Of a stretch of DNA of 64,000 bases, positions 23,060 to 31,826 are shown piece by piece. Every line of letters begins with the position of its first letter. The first letter of the stretch is position 1. Where the stretch lies: assembly GCA_021811105.1 (NCBI GenBank), contig JAJZPM010000007.1:1-64000 (forward strand), given 5' to 3'. A program made the translations under genes and the position numbers. The DNA is from Nitrospirota bacterium (lineage in GTDB: Bacteria > Nitrospirota > Thermodesulfovibrionia > Thermodesulfovibrionales > UBA6898). The notes beneath the pieces are model-generated. The model did no database searches. It had not been told where the DNA came from and saw only the letters and a program-made list of their open reading frames with translations.

Positions 23060-24252
23060 TACAGTTCTATCCCTTTTATCCGCGCGACCTGCTGCACATC
23101 CTTGTCGCCGCGGCCGGAAAGATTGACGATCACTACATTGTCCTTAGGCAGCACCGGGACGAGTTTCACCGCCTCGGCAAGCGCGTGCGACGACTCGAGC
23201 GCGGGGATGATCCCTTCAGTCTTCGACAGCAGTTCGAAGGCGCGGAGCGCCTCGTCGTCCGTTGCAAAGGTATACCGCGCCCTGCCGGAGTCCCTGAGAA
23301 ATGCATGCTCCGGCCCGACCGCCGCGTAGTCGAGGCCCGCTGACACGGAATGGGTGCCGAGTATGTTGCCGTCGTCGTCCTGAAGCAGGAAACTCTTGGT
23401 GCCCTGGAGCACGCCGAGGGAACCGCCCGCGAACCGCGCGGCATGCTCGCCCGGGACAATTCCCTTCCCTCCCGCCTCCACCCCGATCATCTTCACTTCC
23501 TCGTCGTCGATGAAATGATGGAAGAGACCCATTGCGTTGCTGCCTCCGCCGATGCAGGCGATAAGATAATCGGGCAGCCTCCCTTCCGCATCGAGGACCT
23601 GTTTTTTGGCCTCCCTGCCGATGACGGACTGAAAGTCCCGTACGATCAGAGGAAAAGGGTGGGGACCAAAGACAGTCCCGAGGACATAATGGGTGGACCT
23701 GACATTTGTCGTCCAGTCGCGCATCGCCTCGTTGATCGCGTCTTTGAGCGTCCTCGAACCTATCGCCACCTCGACCACGTTCGCCCCGAGGAGTCTCATC
23801 CTGAAGACATTGAGCGACTGGCGTACGATATCGTCGGAACCCATATAGATCTCACACTCAAGACCGCAGAGGGCCGCACCGGTTGCGGTCGCAACTCCGT
23901 GCTGTCCCGCCCCTGTCTCGGCGATGAGCCTCTTCTTCCCCATTTTTTTCGCAAGAAGCGCCTGCCCAAGCGCGTTGTTGATCTTGTGAGCGCCCGTATG
24001 GGCAAGGTCCTCGCGCTTCAGATAAATCCTGGCGCCCCCGAGATAATCGCTCAGTCTCTTCGCAAAATAAAGAGGAGTCGGCCTGCCGACATAGGTCTTC
24101 AGAAGAAGGTCGATCTCCCTTTTGAAATCCCGGTCCTTCCCGAGTGCGGAATAAGCCTTTTCGAGCTCATTGAGCGCAGGCATCAGCGTCTCGGGCGCAA
24201 AACGTCCGCCGTATTCTCCGAAGTATCCTCTCTTGTCCGGAAATTTCTTTAT
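23059..24252 (-). CDS. trpB: Tryptophan synthase beta chain, apparent AUA start
   Basis: The PLP lysine is in [17 protein letters not shown], with GGGSNAMG phosphate loop and GRGDKD near the end. The conserved N-terminus [17 protein letters not shown] is encoded upstream of the first ATG (24183). That frame contains no ATG, GTG or TTG back to its stop. The position matching the usual initiator Met is ATA at 24250-24252, preceded by AGAGGCGG at SD-like distance. From there the protein has 397 residues, the normal TrpB length; from ATG 24183 it would be 374 and lack a conserved segment. Either AUA initiates, or an ATG has mutated or been misread. Confidence 0.9.
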   Translation of the reverse strand: MKKFPDKRGYFGEYGGRFAPETLMPALNELEKAYSALGKDRDFKREIDLLLKTYVGRPTPLYFAKRLSDYLGGARIYLKREDLAHTGAHKINNALGQALLAKKMGKKRLIAETGAGQHGVATATGAALCGLECEIYMGSDDIVRQSLNVFRMRLLGANVVEVAIGSRTLKDAINEAMRDWTTNVRSTHYVLGTVFGPHPFPLIVRDFQSVIGREAKKQVLDAEGRLPDYLIACIGGGSNAMGLFHHFIDDEEVKMIGVEAGGKGIVPGEHAARFAGGSLGVLQGTKSFLLQDDDGNILGTHSVSAGLDYAAVGPEHAFLRDSGRARYTFATDDEALRAFELLSKTEGIIPALESSHALAEAVKLVPVLPKDNVVIVNLSGRGDKDVQQVARIKGIEL

Positions 24253-24380
24253 TTCAGCCGCCTCTTTCTGCCAAGTCCTTGTTTTTATATGGCTTTAATA
24301 TACATATCTTGAAGGATATATTATATCCCAAACCAAGAAATATAGACAGCCTCGAAGAGGCTAAAGAGTGTGTGTGTAAC

Positions 24381-25373
24381 TTAAATCGCGAGGACCGCCA
24401 GTTTGCAGATGACCCATGCGAGCACCGCGCATGCCGGCAGTGTAAGGACCCAGGCCATGACAATCCGGCCCGCCACCCCCCACCTTACCGCCGACAGTCG
24501 CTTCGTCGCGCCGACACCCATGATAGTCGAGGAGATGATATGCGTCGTAGAAAGGGGAAGTCCTATTCTCGAAGCGATTTCTATAACCGTTGCCGCCGAC
24601 GCCTCCGCGGCAAAGCCGTGGATCGGCCTCAGGTGGACAAGACGCACTCCGAGCGTCTTGATGACCCTCCATCCGCCGATGGCGGTGCCGAGCGCCATCG
24701 CCGATGCACAGAGCAACATTACCCATACCGGCACGTGAAAAGCAGGAAGTTTATAGTAACTCACAAGGGCCATAGCGATGATGCCCATCGTCTTCTGGGC
24801 ATCATTGTTGCCGTGGCTGAAAGCCATGTACGCCGCCGACACTATCTGCATCCTGTTGAAAAGCGGGTTGACAAGGGAAAGGGGAGATCTCTTGAAAATC
24901 CACATGAGTAACAGCATCAGCAGAAAACCGAGCAGAAATCCGACAACAGGGGAGACGACCAGGCCGATAAAGACCTTGAAAACCCCTTTTTGAATAATGA
25001 TGCCGGTCCCCGCGGTCGCGACCGCTGCACCGAGTATGCTGGAGAGAATTGCATGGCTCGAAGAGGTGGGGAGTCCGAAATACCATGTGAGAAGGTCCCA
25101 GAGAATGGCCGCCAGGAACGCCGAAATCACCGTCACCTGTGTCACCGCGGCGGTCTCGACAAGACCCGCACCGACGGTTTTTGCGACTGCGGTACCGGTC
25201 AGCGCACCGACGAGATTCAGAACGGCAGCCATGACAACTGCGACTTTAGGGGAGAGAACACGCGTGGACACGGACGTGGCTATAGCGTTTGCAGTATCGT
25301 GGAAACCGTTGATGAAATCGAAAATTGTGGCGAGAACTAAGACGAGTACAAGAAGAGAAAAGGTATCATGCAT
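24381..25373 (-). CDS. pit: PiT-family inorganic phosphate transporter
   Basis: 330 residues with about ten TM helices and the duplicated PiT signatures: FDFINGFHDTANAIAT at residues 18-33 and AFSHGNNDAQKTMG in the second half, plus GLPTSSSHA and PLSTTHIISS. It is a cation-coupled low-affinity phosphate carrier. It overlaps the upstream DUF47 gene by 8 nt, the usual arrangement of a Pit transporter with its regulator. Confidence 0.95.
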   Translation of the reverse strand: MHDTFSLLVLVLVLATIFDFINGFHDTANAIATSVSTRVLSPKVAVVMAAVLNLVGALTGTAVAKTVGAGLVETAAVTQVTVISAFLAAILWDLLTWYFGLPTSSSHAILSSILGAAVATAGTGIIIQKGVFKVFIGLVVSPVVGFLLGFLLMLLLMWIFKRSPLSLVNPLFNRMQIVSAAYMAFSHGNNDAQKTMGIIAMALVSYYKLPAFHVPVWVMLLCASAMALGTAIGGWRVIKTLGVRLVHLRPIHGFAAEASAATVIEIASRIGLPLSTTHIISSTIMGVGATKRLSAVRWGVAGRIVMAWVLTLPACAVLAWVICKLAVLAI

Positions 25374-25983
25374 ATTTGAGGACTATGGCTTCCAGGACGT
25401 TCGCGACATCTTCGCATCTGTCCGAGGCGTCTTCGAGGTGCTCGTATACCTCTTTCCACTTGATGATGAGGACGGGGTCTTTCACATCGTCGAACAGCCT
25501 GCCGAGGGCGTCCCTGAACCCCCTGTCGATCCTGTTTTCGAGCCTGTTGATCTCGATGCAGAATTCCTGGACATGCGCATAGTTTTTCTCCTTGAGCTTC
25601 TTGATCGCCTTATGCATCACTTCGGTGGTGGTCAGCAGGTCCTTCGACATGGCGATAGCCTCGGGGGTCGACTTCCTGATCTTGAATACGGCGATCCTGT
25701 CCACAACCGCCCATATCAGGTCGATCACATCGTCCATCCTCGATGCGAGGGTGTAGAGGTCTTCCCTGTCGATAGGAGTGATGAACGTCTTGTTCAGCTT
25801 TTTCATGATGTCGTGGGTCAGCATATCGCTGTCCTGTTCGATCTCATGGATCTCCTTTGCCCTGGCATCAAGATTGTCGAAGCTCTCCATGAGATCGACC
25901 ATGAGGGAAGCGGCCTTTGTAATGTTGAGCGAGGTCTTGTCGAATATCTCGAAAAAATCTATTTCTTTAGGGAAAAGCCTCAT
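25366..25983 (-). CDS. DUF47/PhoU-like phosphate transport regulator
   Basis: 205 residues, all-helical, with PhoU-like metal-binding segments (EIHEIEQDSDMLTHDIM, LASRMDDVIDLIW and DASDRCEDVANVLE). Proteins of this family (TIGR00153 type) are paired with Pit carriers and are thought to control them. The ATG is preceded by a good promoter and a weak ribosome site. Overlap with pit indicates coupled translation. Confidence 0.92.
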   Translation of the reverse strand: MRLFPKEIDFFEIFDKTSLNITKAASLMVDLMESFDNLDARAKEIHEIEQDSDMLTHDIMKKLNKTFITPIDREDLYTLASRMDDVIDLIWAVVDRIAVFKIRKSTPEAIAMSKDLLTTTEVMHKAIKKLKEKNYAHVQEFCIEINRLENRIDRGFRDALGRLFDDVKDPVLIIKWKEVYEHLEDASDRCEDVANVLEAIVLKYA

Positions 25984-26001
25984 AGCATTCTTACCGCAGA
26001 T

Positions 26002-26030
26002 AGATTAAAGGAATCCTCGCGCTATGTCAA
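26002..26030 (-). promoter_or_regulatory. Promoter of the DUF47-pit operon
   Basis: On the minus strand TTGACA (26025-26030) and TAATCT (26002-26007) are 17 bp apart. Transcription would start about 12 nt before the DUF47 start codon. Confidence 0.65.
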
Positions 26031-26110
26031 ATAAAACGCCGGTAAAGCCAAACCGGTGTTATGAGTCAGTTCGTATCCCATCTCATCCCCCTTCCGGTTC
26101 TCTCGTGTCC

Positions 26111-27196
26111 CTAACAACTCTTCGCGAACACCTTCTCAATCTCCTCGTGGCCCAATCCCCCTTTTATCTTCACGGACCCGATCCGTTCAGGCAGTACGAA
26201 CCTCAGGTCGCCCGATAGCGCCTTCTTGTCCAGCTGCATGGATGACAGGACCGATTCGAATGCGATGTCCTCCGGCACCGCAGAGGGCAGGCCGTACGAG
26301 CCGATCACCGCTTTTATTCTTTCAGCCTGCTCCCCGTCGAGAAGGCCGAGCTGCTGCGCCAGCTTCGCTTCGGCGTACATGCCTATCGCCACAGCCTCTC
26401 CATGAAGAAACCGGGTATACCCGGTTGCCGTCTCTATCGCATGCCCGATGGTATGTCCATAGTTGAGGATCGCGCGCAAACCTGATTCCCTCTCGTCCCT
26501 CGAAACAACCTCGGCCTTTATTTCGCAGGACACGCGGATAATATGCCCCAGCGTTTCCTTATCATGCGCGAGAACTTTACCCACGTTCTCCTCGAGAAAA
26601 CGGAAAAACTCCGCGTCCCAGATCACGCCGTACTTGATCACCTCGGCAAGCCCGGAAAGAAACTCCCTCTTCGGGAGGGTCTTCAGGGTGTCCGTGTCCA
26701 CCCAGACGAGCCTCGGCTGCCAGAAGGTGCCGATCATATTCTTCCCCAGCGCGTGGTTCACCCCCGTCTTGCCGCCGACCGAACTGTCGACCTGCGCAAG
26801 AAGGGTTGTCGGCACCTGAACGAAATCAATCCCCCGCATATAGGTCGACGCGGCAAAACCCGCCATATCTCCGATCACCCCGCCTCCCAGGGCGACCAGC
26901 ACGGATTTCCGGTCGAGCCTCGCCTTCAGCATCTCGCCGTAGATCTGCTCCACCGAGCCGAGGTTCTTATATTCTTCACCGTCGGGTATCAGTATTTCGG
27001 CCAGTTCGAACCCCTCGTCCCGTATCGAGCGGGACACGGGCGCCCCGTACAGGCCGAATACCGTAGGATTGCTCAGAAGACAGATTTTCTTGCTGAATTC
27101 GAACTTCAGCAGGCTCTTGCCGATGTCCGGCAAGTTTCCCGTGTCGATTAAGATGTTATAACTCCGGTCGCCGAGATCGACCCTTATTTTTTGCAT
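26111..27196 (-). CDS. aroB: 3-dehydroquinate synthase
   Basis: 361 residues with the NAD+-binding GGGVIGDMAGFAAST, DSSVGGKTGVN, zinc ligands in ILNYGHTIGHAIE and HGEAVAIGM. It catalyses the second step of the shikimate pathway. It overlaps aroK by 13 nt, giving aroC-aroK-aroB in transcription order. Confidence 0.97.
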   Translation of the reverse strand: MQKIRVDLGDRSYNILIDTGNLPDIGKSLLKFEFSKKICLLSNPTVFGLYGAPVSRSIRDEGFELAEILIPDGEEYKNLGSVEQIYGEMLKARLDRKSVLVALGGGVIGDMAGFAASTYMRGIDFVQVPTTLLAQVDSSVGGKTGVNHALGKNMIGTFWQPRLVWVDTDTLKTLPKREFLSGLAEVIKYGVIWDAEFFRFLEENVGKVLAHDKETLGHIIRVSCEIKAEVVSRDERESGLRAILNYGHTIGHAIETATGYTRFLHGEAVAIGMYAEAKLAQQLGLLDGEQAERIKAVIGSYGLPSAVPEDIAFESVLSSMQLDKKALSGDLRFVLPERIGSVKIKGGLGHEEIEKVFAKSC

Positions 27197-27693
27197 CTCA
27201 CTATTGCCGCTATCTCTTCGGCGACCTGAAGCGGTGTCTTTTCTTCAGTATCTATCATTACGCCCGCCTTCTCGTAAAAAGGCATCCTGCGACCAAGGAG
27301 TTCCCTGATCTTAGCCAGCGGGTCCTCCACATTCAGCAGCGGTCTGTCGTCGCTCCTTCCCGTCCTCAGCAGGATCGTCTCAGGGGCGGCGTACAGGCAA
27401 AAGACTATCCCGTTTGTCCTCAGCGCGGCCATATTTTCATCCCTCAGGACCGCACCGCCGCCGGTCGAGATGATGACGTTCTTTTCCTGCGCGAATCTTA
27501 CGATCATCCGGGTCTCCAGGTCCCTGAAATAGGGTTCACCGTAATTCTCGAAGATATCGGTAATTTTCATGTCGCGTTCGGCCTCGATCTCCGAATCGAT
27601 ATCGACAAGACGCATGCTGAGAAGTCTCGCCAGCTCCCTGCCGACCGCGGTCTTGCCCGTTCCCATAAAACCCGTCAATACGATGTTCATCAT
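27184..27693 (-). CDS. aroK: Shikimate kinase
   Basis: 169 residues: P-loop GFMGTGKTAVGRELA at residues 8-22, D-I-D-S-E-I-E substrate Asp, ISTGGGAVL and the lid GRSDDRPLL. It phosphorylates shikimate. The start is taken at the ATG at 27693, which has GAGGG 8 nt upstream; ATG 27690 is equally usable. The longer open frame to 27765 lacks a ribosome site. Confidence 0.95.
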   Translation of the reverse strand: MMNIVLTGFMGTGKTAVGRELARLLSMRLVDIDSEIEAERDMKITDIFENYGEPYFRDLETRMIVRFAQEKNVIISTGGGAVLRDENMAALRTNGIVFCLYAAPETILLRTGRSDDRPLLNVEDPLAKIRELLGRRMPFYEKAGVMIDTEEKTPLQVAEEIAAIVRCKK

Positions 27694-27766
27694 CAGTAAA
27701 ACCCTCACACCCTGATTGGTCCGGCCGCATAAAAAAAAGCGGACTCCGGATCCCTTTGAGGGCAAA

Positions 27767-28978
27767 TCAAAAACTCTTCACATACGCAAGGTATGAGCGG
27801 TAATTCCTCCTCACTTCCTTTTCGCTGTCGCCGCCGAATTTCTCGAGAAAGGCATCCGCCAGTATCAGCGCGGTCATCGCCTCGCCGACAACGGCTGCGG
27901 CGGGTACCGCACAGACATCCGAGCGTTCATAGGCCGCCTTGAAGGCCTTCTTAGTCTTCATATCGACGGACATAAGGGGCCTTCTTAACGTGGGGATCGG
28001 CTTCATCGCGGCCCTGATGATGACCGGCATGCCGTTCGACATGCCGCCTTCGACTCCCCCTGCATTATTCGTCTTTCTGAAGAACTTTCCCGTGCGCGGA
28101 CCGGACGACTCGTAATAGATCTCGTCCATCACCTGAGACCCCGGACCTTCCGCCATCGCAAAGCCATGCCCTATCTCTACCCCCTTGATCGCCTGTATGC
28201 TCATCATTGCCTGCGCAAGCCTTCCGTCGAGTTTCAGGTCCCACTGCGTGTGGCTCCCGAGTCCGACCGGCACCCCCACCGCAAAGACCTCGAATATGCC
28301 GCCGAGTGAATCGCCGTCTTTTATCGCCTTATCGATCCGCCGCATCATTCTCTTCGACGCTACGGAGTCGGCACATCTCACCGGGGACCCCTCCGCCTGT
28401 GCGAACATCTTCATCAGTTCATCTTCGTCAGCACCGGGAGGGACAGTCCTGACTTTCTGATTGCCGATGCCGAGCACGCGGCTCCCGATGCGTATGCCAA
28501 AGACAGCCAGAAATTTCCTGGCGACCGCGCCGAGCGCCACCCTCATCGCCGTCTCCCTCGCACTCGACCGCTCGAGGATATTGCGGACATCCCTATGGTC
28601 GTATTTCAGCGCACCGGCAAGGTCCGCATGGCCCGGCCTCGGACGGGTAACAGGGGCGCCCCTTGGGTCTTTCACCGTGAAATTCCGGATGTACGGATCC
28701 GGACTCATCACTTCCTTCCAGTTCTCCCAGTCCTTGTTTTCCACCAGAACGCCTATAGGCGATCCGAGCGTCCTGCCCCGGCGAACGCCGGAGAGTATCA
28801 ACGCCCGGTCCGATTCTATCTTCATCCTGCTGCCCCGGCCGTATCCTCCCTGCCGTCTCTTCAGTTCTCTGTCAATGTCTTCGGACGAAAGGGACAGCCC
28901 CGACGGGATGCCTTCGATGATCCCGGCAAGCGCCCTGCCGTGCGACTCGCCTGCGGTCAATACTCTAAGTTTTGTCAT
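27767..28978 (-). CDS. aroC: Chorismate synthase
   Basis: 403 residues with [18 protein letters not shown] at the N-terminus, [26 protein letters not shown] and [14 protein letters not shown]. It is an FMN-dependent lyase making chorismate from EPSP. About 75 nt separate its start from the upstream subtilase gene on the same strand. In related genomes aroC usually follows pilQ directly; here a 7-kb accessory block lies between. Confidence 0.97.
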   Translation of the reverse strand: MTKLRVLTAGESHGRALAGIIEGIPSGLSLSSEDIDRELKRRQGGYGRGSRMKIESDRALILSGVRRGRTLGSPIGVLVENKDWENWKEVMSPDPYIRNFTVKDPRGAPVTRPRPGHADLAGALKYDHRDVRNILERSSARETAMRVALGAVARKFLAVFGIRIGSRVLGIGNQKVRTVPPGADEDELMKMFAQAEGSPVRCADSVASKRMMRRIDKAIKDGDSLGGIFEVFAVGVPVGLGSHTQWDLKLDGRLAQAMMSIQAIKGVEIGHGFAMAEGPGSQVMDEIYYESSGPRTGKFFRKTNNAGGVEGGMSNGMPVIIRAAMKPIPTLRRPLMSVDMKTKKAFKAAYERSDVCAVPAAAVVGEAMTALILADAFLEKFGGDSEKEVRRNYRSYLAYVKSF

Positions 28979-29055
28979 GACTTGTCACTTCCCTGTGCAA
29001 ATTCATCTCTCTCCAGCGTTAGATTATAGCATCAAAAGGGGCAATGGCTGAAGTG

Positions 29056-30867
29056 CTATTTCCCCCTGCCGTTTAGACGCTTCATGATGTAAACCGCCAG
29101 GAGAGGAATCATAAAGACGAGGGCGTCCGCCTCGGAGCCGGTGCCCCTGGCCGCGACCGAACATCCCCCGCCGCCTCCGGAAGGAGGGGGCTGAGGACTT
29201 CCGGTTGTGGTCGCCGTGGCCTCGTTAGAATATGCCGATGAAGCAGGTATCGTATTGAATGCGCTGACCCGGTAAGCGTACGCGGTGGAAGGCAGAAGCC
29301 CTTTGTTGTCGAGATACGTCGTGACGCCGGGGCCGACCCTGTCGATCTCCGAGAAAGTGCCGCCGGGCGCTTCTCTCTCTATTACATAGCCATCCTCGCC
29401 GGTGGCGTGGTCCGTCCAGCTCAAAGTGATCGCTGAGGAAGACGCTGTAGCCGCAGTAAGTCCGTCGGGCGCCAGCAATGAAGAAAGCGCCTTGTAGGCG
29501 TTCACCCTGCCGCCGCTTGCCGTCCGGCCCTGGAGAGTCGGGAGCAGATCAACGTACCGCATGATCGTGGCGCGGACCTGCTGGTAGCTGAAATTGGGAT
29601 AATAGCTTTCGAGAAGGCCGGCAAGTCCCGCTGCGTGTGGAGTCGACATCGAAGTCCCGTCGCAGTATTCATAGCCCGGAGCAGGCGACGCGCCGCAAAA
29701 CGGTTTTGTCAGTGCCGGTGGGACAGTGCTCACGATGTCCACCCCGGGGGCAGCTACCTGAACGGTATTTTTCCCATAGTTGCTGAAGGAGGCGAGCATG
29801 TCCTGCTCGTCGGTCGCCGCTACGGAAATCATATTGGGGAGGTCATAATTCCCCGGATATACCGGCGTTACATCGTTATCACTGCCGCCTGTGTCGCCGT
29901 TTCCGGCCGCCGTGACGAAAAGGACCCCGGAGGCATTCGCGGCAGCAATCGCGCTCTTTTCGGTGTTCGAAAAAGTATCCCCGGCGAAACTGGCGTTTAT
30001 GATCTGTGCGCCCTTGGCGATCGCGTACTCGATCGCAGCGGCCTCATCCGCCACAGTGCCTTCTCCCGTTGCATCAAGAATTTTCAGCGGCATAAGTTTC
30101 ACATTCCAGATCACCCCCGCAATGCCGATGCCGTTATTGCCGACAGCCCCTATAATGCCGCCTACATGAGTTCCGTGGCCGTCGTCGTCCATAGGGTTAT
30201 TGTTGTTGCCGACAAAATTCCACCCCCTGCAGTCTGCAGCATATCCGTTATGGTCGCTGTCGCTGCCTGATGCACAGTCGGGATCACCCGGGTTGGACCA
30301 TATGTTGCCCGCCAGGTCGGGGTGGGTATAATCGATTCCGGTATCGATCACCGCAATGACAAGACCGCTGTTGCCGCTGACAATGTCCCAGGCCTGAGGC
30401 ATATGCATGTCCGCGCCGGGGACAAGACGGTTGCTGAGCGCCCATTGCGCGCTAAACAGGGGGTCGTTCGGAAAAGTCGAACGGACGGACCTTAAATAAT
30501 TGGGCTCTGCATACTCGACGTCGGGGTCCTGCATGTAAAGGGTGATAGCGTCCCCGACCGAAAGGCCTGCCGGAAGCTTGACCTGCTCCGCATTGAGCAA
30601 AGCCATTCCCCTCATTTTCCTCGTCCCTAAAGTCCCCTGCAGTCGTAACGAGGAGGTCGAGCGAGTTCCCGGCTTATACTTGACTATCAGCTCGCCGTCT
30701 CTATAGCTATTCTTTGCGGCAACCGCCAGGATGGACTGTACGGTAATCTTAGGTGCGGCAGGCTCTCCTGCAACGGCAGTCATCCCGGTCGGCGAAACCA
30801 CCGCGTCCCGGGAATTCCCGCAAGAGACAAGAAGCAGGATAAGCAATAGACCAGATACCTTTTTCAT
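29056..30867 (-). CDS. Subtilisin-like (S8) serine protease lipoprotein with C-terminal sorting tail (copy 1)
   Basis: 603 residues. The lipobox LLVSC is at residues 12-16. An I9-like propeptide (SYRDGELIVKYKPG) is followed by a subtilase domain with catalytic Asp175 (VIDTGID), His231 (GHGTHVGG) and Ser406 (GTSMSTPHAAG), then a fibronectin type III domain (about 465-556). The tail is Gly-rich ending in Cys569 (PSGGGGGCSV), with a TM segment about 582-595 and KRLNGRGK. Such tripartite Gly/Cys tails are known sorting signals cut by CPBP-type proteases (MYXO-, JDVT- or Synergist-CTERM systems). The next gene upstream is such a protease. AGGAG precedes the ATG. Confidence 0.88.
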   Translation of the reverse strand: MKKVSGLLLILLLVSCGNSRDAVVSPTGMTAVAGEPAAPKITVQSILAVAAKNSYRDGELIVKYKPGTRSTSSLRLQGTLGTRKMRGMALLNAEQVKLPAGLSVGDAITLYMQDPDVEYAEPNYLRSVRSTFPNDPLFSAQWALSNRLVPGADMHMPQAWDIVSGNSGLVIAVIDTGIDYTHPDLAGNIWSNPGDPDCASGSDSDHNGYAADCRGWNFVGNNNNPMDDDGHGTHVGGIIGAVGNNGIGIAGVIWNVKLMPLKILDATGEGTVADEAAAIEYAIAKGAQIINASFAGDTFSNTEKSAIAAANASGVLFVTAAGNGDTGGSDNDVTPVYPGNYDLPNMISVAATDEQDMLASFSNYGKNTVQVAAPGVDIVSTVPPALTKPFCGASPAPGYEYCDGTSMSTPHAAGLAGLLESYYPNFSYQQVRATIMRYVDLLPTLQGRTASGGRVNAYKALSSLLAPDGLTAATASSSAITLSWTDHATGEDGYVIEREAPGGTFSEIDRVGPGVTTYLDNKGLLPSTAYAYRVSAFNTIPASSAYSNEATATTTGSPQPPPSGGGGGCSVAARGTGSEADALVFMIPLLAVYIMKRLNGRGK

Positions 30868-31002
30868 GAGTTCTCCTCGATCAGTATTCTACTCCTGCTA
30901 TTGCGAGACAGGGATGATGCATGCTGTCATGCCTCAGGTCCGGTGTTGATGCGGCAGTCAGCCATATGAACCCATAATCAGGAGGCACGTTCATAAAGTA
31001 TA

Positions 31003-31539
31003 TCACAAAGACCCAAGGTACACGACGTTTGCGAGGAAATGAAAGATCGTCGCAGGTATAACATTCGAGGTGCGAAGATAGAGAAATCCCATTACCAGGG
31101 AGGGGAAGAATGTCAGAGGAGCAGAGGAGTCTCCCGAGAAGAAGAACGCAGGAAGATGGGCGGCCGCGAACAAAAGGCTCGTGATGATAACAGCCTTATA
31201 ATTGTTCCCGAGCGTGTCCTGGAGAAATCCCCTGAAAAAAATCTCTTCCGGAAAAGAGACGCCGAAAAGCTGGACCGCCATGGCCCCGGTCTCCAGAGGT
31301 ACGAATTTTCTTGTGACTGAGAAAAAAAACAGAAACGGCAGCAAGATCACCGCCGATACGATGACGGCCAGCGCAATCTGCCTTCCGGAAAAGTTTATAT
31401 TCACCCGTTTCCCGAGCGCCAGGGGCGTAGCGACAAGATAAACCGGCGTGAGATAATCGAGAAAGCGCAGGGAGAATGCATGGGCCGGAATCACAATCAG
31501 GAGGAGTACCGCATATGCGTAAATGGCATTCCTTTTCAC
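31003..31539 (-). CDS. CPBP-family glutamic intramembrane protease (putative sorting protease)
   Basis: A compact 178-residue protein with about five to six TM helices. It carries the full CPBP active-site set: EEIFFR (Glu98, Glu99, Arg103), FAAAH (His128) and HFLAN (His167, Asn171). Related short CPBP proteins (myxosortases, JDVT-CTERM proteases) process C-terminal Gly/Cys tails. It sits exactly between two genes whose products have such tails, 135 nt before one and about 290 nt after the other. The start is GTG with AAGG 6 nt upstream. Assignment to the sorting role is by context; the fold and motifs are direct. Confidence 0.85.
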   Translation of the reverse strand: MKRNAIYAYAVLLLIVIPAHAFSLRFLDYLTPVYLVATPLALGKRVNINFSGRQIALAVIVSAVILLPFLFFFSVTRKFVPLETGAMAVQLFGVSFPEEIFFRGFLQDTLGNNYKAVIITSLLFAAAHLPAFFFSGDSSAPLTFFPSLVMGFLYLRTSNVIPATIFHFLANVVYLGSL

Positions 31540-31777
31540 AGTGAGCCTTAAGTCATCCTTACAGTTCGAACAGTTCCTTATGAAGCCGGACAGGAGCGCT
31601 GAAAAATGGCTTGTAGCGACACCTTACAGACCTATCAAGAGGCCAGCCAGCCTTCTCCTGAAAGCCATCCTGACGTTAAAACCGCGGCAACGTGAAAGAC
31701 AAACAAAATCATGTCGTCATTACAAGACTTTTTCGGCGTTCTTGTCCGGCTTTATGCAACATCAGGTCATAAAAACA

Positions 31778-31799
31778 GAGAGGGGCATAAGCCCCTCTC
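31778..31799 (-). terminator. Intrinsic terminator after subtilase copy 2
   Basis: A 9-bp perfect GC-rich stem with a 4-nt loop, followed on the minus strand by TGTTTTT. It lies 28 nt beyond the stop of the upstream subtilase gene. The rest of 31540-31777 shows no gene; it should hold the promoter for the CPBP gene, but I see no clear one. Confidence 0.8.
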
Positions 31800-31826
31800 G
31801 AAGGTATCCCGCAGAAGAGCAAGAAG

